From contig JBGTFE010000112.1 of assembly GCA_041747435.1 (NCBI GenBank), positions 1-28,406 on the forward strand: a stretch of 28,406 bases of DNA. The letters run 5' to 3'. The DNA comes from JBGTFE01 sp041747435. GTDB taxonomy: Bacteria; Acidobacteriota; Blastocatellia; Pyrinomonadales; Pyrinomonadaceae. Every line of letters begins with the position of its first letter. The stretch's first letter is position 1. Positions 1 to 7,370 of this stretch are shown piece by piece. The notes under the pieces are model-generated. The model saw nothing but the letters and a program-made list of their open reading frames with translations. It was not told the DNA's origin and made no database searches. Both the position numbers and the translations under genes were made by a program.

Positions 1-257
1 TCTTTCAAAAATTCGGCGGACGCTTCGACCGTCTGCGGCAGATAGCCGCTCGTGTCAATGACTGCATCCCAAGTTCTTCCCGACAGTTTTTCCAGATCGG
101 AATTACGGTCGCCGTGAATCTGTTCGACATCGGGAATGCTCGCATCCGTATATTTTGTGCCGCGATTAAGAAGTGTAACGTTGTGATTATTCTGCAAAGC
201 CGCGTCAACTAAATGCCGACCTAAAAATTTTGTTCCGCCGATGATTAAAATTTTCAT
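1..257 (-). CDS. NAD-dependent epimerase/dehydratase family protein, N-terminal part (runs off left edge)
   Basis: The minus strand opens with an ATG at 257 and stays open to the window edge, giving 85 codons. The protein begins MKILIIGGTKFLGRHLVDAA, a classic Rossmann dinucleotide-binding start (GGTxFLGRH, a variant of GxxGxxG), followed by a second strand with an LLNRGTK segment, where NAD(P) ribose contacts are expected. Further on is a VIDTSGY stretch typical of extended short-chain dehydrogenases and the isoflavone-reductase-like epimerase group. The catalytic Tyr-x3-Lys lies beyond the edge, so substrate and reaction cannot be told. It follows enolase on the same strand, separated only by a palindromic element. 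The family call is firm; the specific function is unknown. Confidence 0.8.
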   Translation of the reverse strand, partial: MKILIIGGTKFLGRHLVDAALQNNHNVTLLNRGTKYTDASIPDVEQIHGDRNSDLEKLSGRTWDAVIDTSGYLPQTVEASAEFLK

Positions 258-268
258 AAAAAGATTTT

Positions 269-338
269 AGCCACGAATTACACGAATCGCACGAATAAAA
301 TTTTAAAAACATTCGTGTTATTTGTGTAATTCGTGGCT
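269..338. repeat. Long imperfect palindrome built of CACGAAT units between enolase and epimerase genes
   Basis: Arms at 269-296 and 311-338 are inverted copies matching at 25 of 28 positions around an A/T-rich 14-base loop. Each arm is three copies of CACGAAT (or ATTCGTG) joined by two-base linkers, a 9-base period. It fills nearly all of the spacer between the enolase stop and the epimerase start. As RNA it would fold into a strong hairpin on either strand, so it could terminate or stabilise enolase mRNA. No T-run follows it on the minus strand. Confidence 0.75.
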
Positions 339-341
339 GAT

Positions 342-1631
<1,290 letters not shown>

Positions 1632-1686
1632 TTTTAATAAATTGCTCCGATAAAAGATATGAAAAACCGCTTTTAATTTAGCAAAG

Positions 1687-1754
1687 AAAATTGTGAATAG
1701 AAAATAGAAAATCGTGAATGGATTTCGAAGAAAAGTAGGATTCAATTCACGATT
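1687..1754. repeat. Heptanucleotide repeat array upstream of eno, with an inverted pair overlapping the next gene's end
   Basis: 1687-1721 reads as five 7-base units (AAAATTG, TGAATAG, AAAATAG, AAAATCG, TGAATGG). After an 18-base spacer, 1741-1754 carries TTCAATT and CACGATT, and its CACGATTCACG run is the reverse complement of the CGTGAAT motif in the first block. The second block includes the stop codon and last codons of the CNNM-type gene (ending R-E-S). It occupies the leader of enolase, where a promoter would be expected. Confidence 0.7.
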
Positions 1755-3162
1755 CACGCCCCGTGTTCGAAGAATTTTTTTCCATTCGAACCTGCAAAAT
1801 TCGGCGCTTATTTACTTTTTCGATCTTAAAATCATGCCCGTTAAAGCGGATCACTTCGCCTTCGGTAAGAATTCGTCCCGCTTCAGACATCAAAAATCCC
1901 GCGATCGTGGTGTAGCCTTCGGAAATCGGGAGATTTAAGCCCAAACGCCGGTTTAGATCGCGCACTGCCAAGCCGCCGTCGAGTGTGCAGCTTCCGTCGG
2001 TTTCTTTTCGAATTTGCTCGTTCACTTCGCGGTCGTGCTCGTCGGAAATATCGCCGACGATCTCTTCCAAAAGGTCTTCGAGCGTGATGATTCCTTCGAC
2101 GCCGCCATGTTCATCGACGACAAATCCGAAATGAAATTTTTCACGCTGCATTCGTCTCAGAACGTCTTCGAGGCGCGCGGTATCAACGACGTAAGTCGGG
2201 TTTTGCAGCACTTTTTTAAGCGTAAAAGACTTCGGACGAAGCAAAAACGGCATAAGCGTTTTGCTGTGAATAAATCCGACAATGTCATCGAGCGAGCCGC
2301 GATAAACGGGCAACCGCGAAAATGGATGGCTGCGAAAAGCGCGCGCTATCTCTTCGAGCGTGCATTCGTCAGAAATGGCAACGATTTCGGTGCGCGGAAT
2401 CATTGCTTCCTTGACGGTCGTTTCTGAAAATTCGAAAACGCGTTGGATCAGCCTTCGCTCTTCTTTGTTCAAATGTCCGCTTTTTTCAGAACTGTTTATA
2501 AGTTGGCGAATTTCGTCCTCGGTGTAGCTCGAACCGTGTTCACCTGACGGCTTTAGTCCGAAAAGCCGTACGGTTTTCGTTCCCGTCCAATCCAGCACGC
2601 GTATCGGATAATAAAATATCTTATAAAAGATCAACATGGGGAGCGAGAGCGCCAGCGAAACGCGCTCCGACATCTCGAGCGCCATGGTTTTTGGAGCAAG
2701 CTCGCCAAAAACGATGTGTAAAAACGTAATAAAAGAAAACGCGATCGTAAATGAAATCGCATGCAATACCGCACCCGAAGCAAGAAATGTCATTCCGGTG
2801 ACGCCGCCGAGCCAAACCAGAGCAGGCTCGAGCAAGGACGCAACCGCGGGTTCACCGATCCAGCCTAAGCCGAGCGATGCAAGCGTAATTCCGAGCTGCG
2901 TAGCCGAAATATAGGCATTCAGATTGTTTAGCAGATCCAAAAGCCGTTCGGCTTGCTTGCTGCCTTCCGCAACCAGCGCCGCGATGCGCGATTTTCTGAC
3001 CGCAACCATGGAAAATTCGGCTGCGACAAAAAATCCGTTGGCGAGAACGAGAAAAACGACCAATAAAAGATTTAGTATTGTCCAGATCGGAGTCGTCGAT
3101 TCCGGAATATTCGCCGCTTCACTGGCAAAAAGGATGAGAAAATTACTGGCAGGATCGTCCAT
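1747..3162 (-). CDS. CNNM/CorC-type membrane protein (DUF21, CBS pair, CorC_HlyC domain)
   Basis: This 471-residue protein has the order of the hemolysin-C/CorC family. A DUF21 (CNNM) membrane domain occupies about residues 25-210, with hydrophobic helices at 27-50 (LLLVVFLVLANGFFVAAEFS), about 95-125 and 130-170. A CBS pair lies at roughly 230-350, with MIPRTEIVAISDE and VDEHGGVEGIITLEDLLEEI. A C-terminal CorC_HlyC domain at about 365-455 has LDGGLAVRDLNRRL and ends near IEKVNKRRILQVRM. The family is linked to Mg or Co efflux and divalent-cation homeostasis; the hemolysin name is historical. The start (MDDPASN) gives the normal family length. The last codons and stop lie inside a heptanucleotide repeat. 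Confidence 0.92.
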   Translation of the reverse strand: MDDPASNFLILFASEAANIPESTTPIWTILNLLLVVFLVLANGFFVAAEFSMVAVRKSRIAALVAEGSKQAERLLDLLNNLNAYISATQLGITLASLGLGWIGEPAVASLLEPALVWLGGVTGMTFLASGAVLHAISFTIAFSFITFLHIVFGELAPKTMALEMSERVSLALSLPMLIFYKIFYYPIRVLDWTGTKTVRLFGLKPSGEHGSSYTEDEIRQLINSSEKSGHLNKEERRLIQRVFEFSETTVKEAMIPRTEIVAISDECTLEEIARAFRSHPFSRLPVYRGSLDDIVGFIHSKTLMPFLLRPKSFTLKKVLQNPTYVVDTARLEDVLRRMQREKFHFGFVVDEHGGVEGIITLEDLLEEIVGDISDEHDREVNEQIRKETDGSCTLDGGLAVRDLNRRLGLNLPISEGYTTIAGFLMSEAGRILTEGEVIRFNGHDFKIEKVNKRRILQVRMEKNSSNTGRES

Positions 3163-3272
3163 TATCGGATCTTAGTTTTGCGGATTTTCAATAAAATCCG
3201 ATTTAATTCCTCAGATAAATGAAATTTTTCCGCGCTTTCAAAACGCCGGAATTTTCAAATTATAGCATAAAT

Positions 3273-3854
3273 CTATTGTGTCGAGACCCTTTCAACATCG
3301 ATGATTTCCTGTATCAAAAACCTGCACGAACCGCAGCCTGTTCCGGCGCTGCATATCGCTCCAACCGCTTCGACCGATTCGATTTTCTTTTCCCGAACAA
3401 GTTTCTCGACCGCTTCCTCCGCAATGCCGAAGCATGTGCAAATCAGGGCTTTTTCGCCGGAAAATTCCTCAATATAAAAGCTGCGAAAATCTGCAAACGC
3501 CTGCTGCGCAGCATCAAGACAAATTGTGACGCAATGCTCGCGATCAGCCGGGAATTTTTCGAGCGCATTTTTGATTTCGGCGCGCATTTCCTCGAGCGCA
3601 TGGATTTCGGTAAGCTTTCTTCCGGCAATTTTTTCCGCCAAAACGTCAGCCGCCGCGATCGTAAATCCGCAGCCGTTGGATTTGAAGTTTGCGTTTTTGA
3701 TCGTTTTTGTTTCAGCGTCAATCTCCAAATAAAATCTCACAAAAGAGCCGCAAATAAAGCTCGCGCCAACCCCGACGGCGTTTGCAGTTTTCGTTTGTCC
3801 CGAAAATTTCGGCGCATTAAATCTTTCATCGATCTTCGGCGGATAAAAATCCAT
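3273..3854 (-). CDS. NifU-like Fe-S scaffold: IscU-type domain plus BFD-like [2Fe-2S] domain
   Basis: This 193-residue protein has two modules. The N-terminal IscU/NifU_N domain (about 1-125) carries the three scaffold cysteines C35 (FICGSF), C62 (NGCGFTIAAADVL) and C108 (REHCVTICLDA). The C-terminal bacterioferritin-associated ferredoxin-like domain has C139-T-C141 and C174-G-S-C177, the Cx1C...Cx2C pattern for a permanent [2Fe-2S] cluster. This is the first two-thirds of Azotobacter NifU without the Nfu domain. The usual CGD at the first scaffold cysteine is CGS here, so the Asp that tunes cluster release is replaced. No cysteine desulfurase is adjacent. The ATG directly abuts a repeat array and has no Shine-Dalgarno sequence. 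It probably assembles Fe-S clusters, though the exact clients are unknown. Confidence 0.88.
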   Translation of the reverse strand: MDFYPPKIDERFNAPKFSGQTKTANAVGVGASFICGSFVRFYLEIDAETKTIKNANFKSNGCGFTIAAADVLAEKIAGRKLTEIHALEEMRAEIKNALEKFPADREHCVTICLDAAQQAFADFRSFYIEEFSGEKALICTCFGIAEEAVEKLVREKKIESVEAVGAICSAGTGCGSCRFLIQEIIDVERVSTQ

Positions 3855-3945
3855 TCGTAAATCGTAAATCGTAAATTGCTAATAGTAAAATTCGGATTCA
3901 AAAGCCCGTATTTACAATTAACGATTTACGATTTACGATTTACGA
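3855..3945. repeat. Palindromic heptad arrays filling the divergent nifU-like/tlpA-like control region
   Basis: 3855-3889 is five 7-base units (TCGTAAA three times, TTGCTAA, TAGTAAA). 3911-3945 is five more (TTTACAA, TTAACGA, TTTACGA three times). The blocks are inverted copies matching at 32 of 35 positions around a 21-base centre. The left block ends at the ATG of the NifU-like gene and the right block ends at the GTG of the TlpA-like gene. All promoter and leader signals of both genes must therefore lie within the arrays or the short centre. Neither start has a recognisable Shine-Dalgarno sequence. Confidence 0.85.
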
Positions 3946-4536
3946 GTGAAATATTTTTGCATTTTACTTTTTACTTTTTATTTTTTACTTGGTATCGCTT
4001 GTCGTCCGGCGGCGGCGCCGGTTTCGATCTCGAATAAACCGGTTTCGATAAACCATATTCCGCAGACAAATCTGCCGATGCCGCCGACAAAACCGCTCGG
4101 CGAAATGACCTGGACAAATTTTGACGGCAAAACGAATTCGGACGGAGACACCGTAAAATTAAGGGATTTGCAGGGCAAAGTCGTTGTGCTCGATTTTTGG
4201 GCGACGTATTGTCCGCCGTGTATCGAAGAAATTCCGCATCTTAACGCGCTGCAGAAAAAATACGGCGCGGAAAATCTCGAGATCATCGGTTTGCACGTCG
4301 GCGGCGAAGAAGACCGACCGCGAATTCCCGCTTTTCTCGAAAAAGTACCGACGGATTATTCTCTGGCAACGCCCGAAAATTCGCTGATAAGCTTCGTTTT
4401 CAGAGACAAAACCAATATTCCGCAAACTCTTATTCTCAACCGTAATGGAAATCTTTTAGAAAGATTTGTCGGCTTTGACGCAAACATACAAAAAGATCTG
4501 GACCGCGTGATCGAGCAAGCGGTCAACGAAAAATAG
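3946..4536 (+). CDS. TlpA/ResA-like thioredoxin-fold lipoprotein
   Basis: This 196-residue protein starts at GTG 3946, the only plausible start before the signal peptide, because an in-frame TAA lies at 3919. The N-terminus is a lipoprotein signal (h-region of Leu, Phe, Ile, Tyr) with lipobox L-G-I-A-C19, so it is probably anchored facing the periplasm. A thioredoxin fold follows with WATYCPPC (C89 and C92), a redox-active pair of the TlpA/ResA group, and the cis-proline region NIPQTLILNRNG. Such proteins reduce or exchange disulfides, often in cytochrome c or CuA-centre maturation, which would suit the cytochrome-rich operon elsewhere in the window; that link is inference. Part of the signal peptide is encoded by a heptanucleotide repeat. 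Confidence 0.88.
   Translation: MKYFCILLFTFYFLLGIACRPAAAPVSISNKPVSINHIPQTNLPMPPTKPLGEMTWTNFDGKTNSDGDTVKLRDLQGKVVVLDFWATYCPPCIEEIPHLNALQKKYGAENLEIIGLHVGGEEDRPRIPAFLEKVPTDYSLATPENSLISFVFRDKTNIPQTLILNRNGNLLERFVGFDANIQKDLDRVIEQAVNEK
3955..3989 (+). repeat. Coding heptanucleotide array (TTTTACT units) in the TlpA-like signal peptide
   Basis: Five units in a row: TTTTGCA, TTTTACT, TTTTACT, TTTTATT, TTTTACT. Because 21 nt is both three units and seven codons, translation gives a 7-residue quasi-repeat that forms the hydrophobic core of the signal peptide (FCILLFT then FYFLLGI). It begins nine bases after the palindromic array upstream. Confidence 0.8.
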
Positions 4537-4542
4537 AAACTT

Positions 4543-4770
4543 ATGCCAACCAAGAAACCGATCGATGTCGAAAAAAGCTACACGACCCGCGCGAATGCGG
4601 CTAAATTGCGGCGTTTAGCCGATGCATTGGAAAATGGCACAGCCTTTGAAATTCAAATCGCGGGAAACCGCGTTTATGTTCCGCCGACCGCTGAGATCGA
4701 ATTCGAATACGAGAGCAAAGGCGACGAGCGGGAAATCGAGATCGAGATAAAATGGACGAAAGGCGGCTGA
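4543..4770 (+). CDS. Amphi-Trp domain-containing small protein
   Basis: This 75-residue protein lies six bases after the TlpA-like gene. It has an N-terminal helix with the KLRRLADALENGTAFEI pattern, a short strand GNRVYVPP, and an acidic alternating C-terminal strand ending in E-I-K-W. That is the layout of the amphi-Trp domain, which is named for its amphipathic strand and terminal Trp. The molecular role of the family is not known to me. It has no signal peptide and is presumably cytoplasmic. It is probably co-transcribed with the upstream gene, although no clear Shine-Dalgarno sequence precedes the ATG. Confidence 0.75.
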   Translation: MPTKKPIDVEKSYTTRANAAKLRRLADALENGTAFEIQIAGNRVYVPPTAEIEFEYESKGDEREIEIEIKWTKGG

Positions 4771-4819
4771 TAACTCTGAAACACAATTTACACTTGAATC
4801 GAAATAATTAAACTTTTTT

Positions 4820-6802
4820 ATGCGTGATATTCCTGTCGGAAACGGCTCGCTTCTCGTCAATTTTGACGCGAAATATCAAATCCGCGACATCTATTTTCCG
4901 CGCGTCGGGCAGGAAAATCATACCGAAGGCGCGCCGTTTCGCTTTGGAGTTTGGGCGGACGGAGAATTTTCGTGGATTTCGTCCGAGGAATGGACACGCG
5001 AGCTGAAGTATTTGCCGGAAACGCTCGTAACGGACGTGCGTTTGATCAACAAAAAGCTCGCATTGGAGATCGTTTCAAACGACACCGTAACGAGTCACGA
5101 CAATATTTTTCTGCGCCGCGTTCGCGTCAAAAATTTGAGCGAAAAAAAACGCGAGATTCGTATTTTTCTTCATCATGATTTCAATATTTCCGAAACACAC
5201 ATCGGCGACACGGCTTTTTACGATCCCGAAAGCGTTGCGCTAATCCATTACAAAAAAGATCGCTATTTTTTGATAAATAGCGAGCCGCATTGCGACTTTT
5301 TTGCGACCGGTCGCAAAAATTTCCGCGAAGGAACGGGAACGTGGCTCGATGCGGAAGACGGAGAACTTTCCGGCGGCGCGACCACCGAAGGCTCGGTCGA
5401 TTCGACGATCGGCGTCCACGGCGAGCTCGATGCGAACGGCATTTTCGAATTTTTTTACTGGATCGCGGCGGGAACGACAAAGGCTGAAGTTATCTCGCTA
5501 AACGAGCAAATTCTTGAGCGAACACCGCAAAAATATCTCGATTACACCGAAAATTACTGGCGCGTTTGGGTCAACAAAAACGAGACGGATTTCGCCGATC
5601 TCTCACCCGAAATTATTGATTTTTACAAGCGTTCGCTGCTGATCGTGCGCACGCAGATCGATAACGGCGGCGCAATACTTGCAGCAAACGATTCGGACGT
5701 GACCGAACGCGCGACCGACCATTACAGCTATCTTTGGACGCGCGACGGAGCGTTTGTCGCCAACGCGCTCGATCTCGCCAAATATCCAACTGTTACGCGC
5801 CCGTTTTATTTTCTTTGCTCAAAAATTGTTCACGAAGATGGATATTTTTTGCAGCGCTACAACGCCGACGGCACGGTCGCTTCCGGCTGGCACGCGGCTT
5901 GGGACGTTCACGGCAAAAAAAGGCTCGTGCCGATCCAGGAAGACGAAACGGCGCTCGTGCTCTGGGCTTTGTGGCGGCATTACGACATGAGCCGCGATAT
6001 CGAATTTGTCCATTTTCTCTACCGCAATTTGATCGTAAAATGCGCCGATTTTATGGTCGAATTCCGTCACGACGATTTGGATTTGCCGGCGCCGAGCTGG
6101 AATCTTTGGGAAGACCGGCGCGGAATTCATACTTTTACCTGTGCCACGGTCGTCGCCGGGCTTCGCGCCGCCGCAAATTTCGCCCGACTTTTTGGCGAAA
6201 ACGACCGCGCTGCGCTCTATCAAGAAACCGCGGATAAAATGGTCGCCGGCGTGCGCGAGCATCTTTACAGCGCCGAACATGGGCGTTTTCTTCGCGGGCT
6301 TCTTTTTCATAACGGCGATGAATACGAAGAAGACGCAACCGTTGATGCTTCGCTTTTCGGCGTTTTTTATTTCGAATGCTTTGCTGCGGATGACGAAATG
6401 GTCGCAAATACGATGAAAGCCGTCGAGGAAAAACTTTGGGTTAAAGGCGAGATAGGCGGCGTCGCGCGTTACGAAAACGACAATTATATGCGTGTTTCCG
6501 CGGATTTTACCGGCAATCCGTGGTTTATGTGCACGCTGTGGTTGGCGGAATTTTACATTGCAAAGGCTAAGTCAGAACCGTCTGCGTCAGCGCGCGGCTT
6601 AAACGCGGACCTACAAAAAGCGATAGAAATATTGCAGTGGACGATCAAACACGCGATGCCGTCGGGAGTTTTGGCTGAACAGGTAAATCCGCTGACTGGC
6701 GAGCCGGCTTCCGTTTCACCGCTGACGTGGTCGCATTCGACATTTGTCACGACCGTGTCGAATTATTTGCGTAAACTTTCCGAAATTTCGGAAAAGACGT
6801 AA
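4820..6802 (+). CDS. Glycoside hydrolase family 15 protein (glucoamylase/trehalase/glucodextranase type)
   Basis: This 660-residue protein hydrolyses alpha-glucosidic bonds by inversion; which alpha-glucan or alpha-glucoside it uses cannot be told. The N-terminal beta-sandwich begins RDIPVGNGSLLVNFD and includes RDIYFPRVGQENHTEG, the standard opening of cytoplasmic bacterial GH15 proteins. The (alpha/alpha)6 barrel carries YLWTRDGAFVANAL (substrate-binding Arg-Asp), GWHAAWDVHGKK, the probable general acid E431 in NLWEDRRG, and the probable general base E620 in VLAEQVNPLTGEP, followed by PLTWSHST. There is no signal peptide, so it is likely cytoplasmic and acts on storage polysaccharide, trehalose or imported oligosaccharide. 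A toxin-antitoxin pair and pyruvate kinase follow on the same strand. Confidence 0.93.
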   Translation: MRDIPVGNGSLLVNFDAKYQIRDIYFPRVGQENHTEGAPFRFGVWADGEFSWISSEEWTRELKYLPETLVTDVRLINKKLALEIVSNDTVTSHDNIFLRRVRVKNLSEKKREIRIFLHHDFNISETHIGDTAFYDPESVALIHYKKDRYFLINSEPHCDFFATGRKNFREGTGTWLDAEDGELSGGATTEGSVDSTIGVHGELDANGIFEFFYWIAAGTTKAEVISLNEQILERTPQKYLDYTENYWRVWVNKNETDFADLSPEIIDFYKRSLLIVRTQIDNGGAILAANDSDVTERATDHYSYLWTRDGAFVANALDLAKYPTVTRPFYFLCSKIVHEDGYFLQRYNADGTVASGWHAAWDVHGKKRLVPIQEDETALVLWALWRHYDMSRDIEFVHFLYRNLIVKCADFMVEFRHDDLDLPAPSWNLWEDRRGIHTFTCATVVAGLRAAANFARLFGENDRAALYQETADKMVAGVREHLYSAEHGRFLRGLLFHNGDEYEEDATVDASLFGVFYFECFAADDEMVANTMKAVEEKLWVKGEIGGVARYENDNYMRVSADFTGNPWFMCTLWLAEFYIAKAKSEPSASARGLNADLQKAIEILQWTIKHAMPSGVLAEQVNPLTGEPASVSPLTWSHSTFVTTVSNYLRKLSEISEKT

Positions 6803-6812
6803 AATCAACTCC

Positions 6813-6817
6813 AGAGG
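6813..6817 (+). promoter_or_regulatory. Shine-Dalgarno site deciding the antitoxin start
   Basis: AGAGG lies seven bases upstream of ATG 6825. The frame is open further upstream into the GH15 gene, but this site and the family N-terminus (MSQTLEVIFDGNVF) fix the start here. Confidence 0.7.
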
Positions 6818-6824
6818 TAACAAT

Positions 6825-7046
6825 ATGTCTCAAACACTCGAAGTTATTTTTGACGGAAATGTTTTTCGTCCCACCGAACCGGTCAAGTTAAAACCTAACA
6901 CAAGAATGGAAATTATTATTTCAAATGAGAATGAAGTATGGCACGATTTTTCAAGCCAATTATTAAATGGCGCTTTTGGCAATGAAGAGCCTGAATATTC
7001 GATAAACTCGGTTAAAGAAAAAAATCCGGCATATGAAGGAAGCTGA
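6825..7046 (+). CDS. DUF104 / AF2212-like antitoxin
   Basis: This 73-residue protein has the DUF104 core: LEVIFDGNVFRPTEPVKLKPNTRMEIII, a short beta-rich module found in type II antitoxins. The charged tail (residues about 40-73) is expected to wrap the toxin. The start is set by a good ribosome site at 6813. Its 3' end overlaps the start of the MazF-like gene by 14 bases, the usual translational coupling of a toxin-antitoxin pair, with the antitoxin first. It has fewer G/C-ending codons than the GH15 gene upstream, consistent with acquisition, though this is a visual impression. Confidence 0.75.
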   Translation: MSQTLEVIFDGNVFRPTEPVKLKPNTRMEIIISNENEVWHDFSSQLLNGAFGNEEPEYSINSVKEKNPAYEGS

Positions 7047-7353
7047 GATTATTTTGACGCCCATCTTGCAAGCCGACGGTCAAACGAAAAACCGTCCGGC
7101 TTTGATTTTGCGCGAAATGCCTCATTTCAATGATTTTCTAGTCTGCGGAATCAGCACACAGCTACACCACGAAGTGAAAGATTTCGACGAAGTAATTGCC
7201 GCGCCAGATTCTGATTTCCCCGGCAGCGGATTGATCACTGATTCCTTGATACGGCTCGCTTTTTTGGCTGTTTTACCTAACTCTAAGGTTATTGGATCGA
7301 TCGGTTCGATTTCAACCGACAGACATCGCAAAATTATTGCGAAATCTCAGTGA
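7033..7353 (+). CDS. PemK/MazF-family toxin, probably with a 3' frameshift
   Basis: This 106-residue protein has the MazF-like beta-barrel pattern: an N-terminal strand (EIILTPILQADGQ), the hallmark KNRPALILRE, a VCGISTQLH segment, and SLIRLAFLAVLPNSKVIGSIGS, where the RNase active-site Ser or Thr and the dimer helix normally fall. MazF toxins are sequence-specific endoribonucleases held inactive by the antitoxin. The frame ends abruptly at TGA 7351 after RHRKIIAKSQ. With one extra A in the A-run at 7342-7344 the reading would continue as N-L-S-D-Y-L-I-K-E-N-A and stop at 7378, overlapping the pyruvate kinase ATG. As I recall, a terminal L-x-x-Y-L helix is typical of this subfamily. The gene may thus be slightly truncated. 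Confidence 0.75.
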   Translation: MKEAEIILTPILQADGQTKNRPALILREMPHFNDFLVCGISTQLHHEVKDFDEVIAAPDSDFPGSGLITDSLIRLAFLAVLPNSKVIGSIGSISTDRHRKIIAKSQ

Positions 7354-7370
7354 CTACCTTATTAAAGAAA

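Noticed and set aside
1632..1757. Longer enolase with a 42-residue hydrophobic N-terminal extension
   Set aside because: The extension is translated repeat and leader sequence; enolase is cytoplasmic and begins at MSLIELVWAREI.
3855..3945. CRISPR-like array
   Set aside because: The units are 7 bases with no spacers and no cas genes anywhere in the window; it is a tandem and inverted heptad repeat.
5181..6407. Several long open frames on both strands inside the GH15 gene
   Set aside because: They are Arg-rich shadow frames without family features; the GH15 frame covers the region with all catalytic motifs.
7350..7370. GTG 7350 as the pyruvate kinase start (overlapping the toxin TGA)
   Set aside because: The seven extra codons are the frame-shifted end of the toxin gene, there is no ribosome site, and the family starts at MRRxKIxATLGPAS, which is ATG 7371.
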